Below the pieces are notes generated by a model. That model was not told where the DNA came from and did not search any database. It saw nothing but the letters and a program-made list of their open reading frames with translations. A stretch of DNA of 59,684 nt from Cytobacillus horneckiae (GTDB lineage Bacteria > Bacillota > Bacilli > Bacillales > Cytobacillaceae), in assembly GCF_002835735.1 (NCBI RefSeq), contig NZ_PISD01000059.1:1-59684 (forward strand), read 5' to 3'. How positions within the stretch are numbered: the first letter of the stretch is position 1; every line of letters starts with the position of its first letter. Made by a program: the position numbers and the translations under genes. Shown in pieces: positions 59,590 through 59,684 of this stretch.

Positions 59590-59684
59590 TTATTTCTTCT
59601 TATTTTTTTCTCCTGTGAACGGATCAAACTCTTCGAACAATGTTAACTGGTCAGCTCGGTAGTTTCTACCAGCTGATTTCGAAT
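59590..59684 (-). CDS. C-terminal end of a possible transposase (partial)
   Basis: An open minus-strand frame runs in from the right window edge and ends RADQLTLFEEFDPFTGEKNKKK at a TAA (59590-59592). The QLTLFEEFDPFTGE tail followed by a GC-rich tract and a strong hairpin looks like the 3' end of an insertion-sequence gene. With about 30 codons the family cannot be fixed. Confidence 0.4.
   Translation of the reverse strand, partial: SKSAGRNYRADQLTLFEEFDPFTGEKNKKK

Noticed and set aside
59333..59662. Plus-strand open frame of 109 codons
   Set aside because: It is the shadow of the minus-strand partial gene and crosses a perfect hairpin. No ribosome site or coding character.
1..59684. tRNA or rRNA genes
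   Set aside because: No cloverleaf-like or rRNA-like stretch was seen on either strand, and the attachment site is not in a tRNA gene.

Overview
The window looks like chromosome of a low-GC, endospore-forming Bacillaceae bacterium. Support comes from a complete gerPABCDEF spore-coat operon behind a SigK-type promoter, AddAB, AGGAGG-type ribosome sites, and gene order matching the Bacillus subtilis yis and yit clusters (addB-addA-gerP-yisK-yisL-asnO, and yitK-yitL-yitS-yitT-yitU-yitV-yitW).

Left host block (1-10402): the edge of an unknown plus-strand gene, a NERD-domain protein, molybdenum-cofactor genes mobB-moeA-moaA, the yitW-like Fe-S protein, the YitV esterase, the YitU HAD phosphatase, a small unknown protein, a BsuPI-like inhibitor, YitT, DegV, a DUF3941-like peptide and cvfB. 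Right host block (35906-59684): yajQ/yitK, a short-chain dehydrogenase, a membrane-anchored GH13 protein with substituted catalytic residues, asnO, a DUF2777-like protein, a FIST-PAS-GGDNF-EAL protein, yisL, yisK, a DUF418 membrane protein, a frameshifted acyl-CoA synthetase, gerPA-PF, addA, addB and the tail of a possible transposase.

Between them lies a 25.5-kb integrated element (10403-35905), bounded by a perfect 25-bp direct repeat. It sits in the divergent promoter of cvfB and yajQ, and the repeat carries candidate -10 elements for both genes. From the right it has a tyrosine integrase, an XRE repressor fused to a HEPN-like domain, a Cro-like gene with six copies of one operator motif, DUF771 and Rha proteins, a replication module (replisome organizer, helicase loader, frameshifted DnaB, an HNH gene broken by a stop), a PBSX-type late sigma-like factor, and a lysis cassette (XhlA, holin, LysM amidase). 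No terminase, portal, capsid or tail gene is visible, so it is a cryptic prophage or a packaging-deficient island.

The end of the element nearest cvfB (10428-19000) is AT-rich cargo, mostly plus-strand. It holds a Fn3-type secreted protein, two tubby-like paralogues, YolD remnants, an ECF sigma factor with a membrane anti-sigma partner and a candidate autoregulatory promoter, and several decayed small membrane genes. Inside the phage part sits an uncharacterised divergent pair (58 aa and 418 aa) and small hydrophobic peptides that could belong to type I toxin-antitoxin loci.

The best candidates for something undescribed are the XRE-HEPN repressor with its six-site operator array, the divergent 58/418-aa cargo pair, the ECF sigma/anti-sigma cargo, and integration into a shared host promoter core. 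Five single-base frameshifts fall at or next to short runs of one base, so sequence error must be excluded before they are read as biology.
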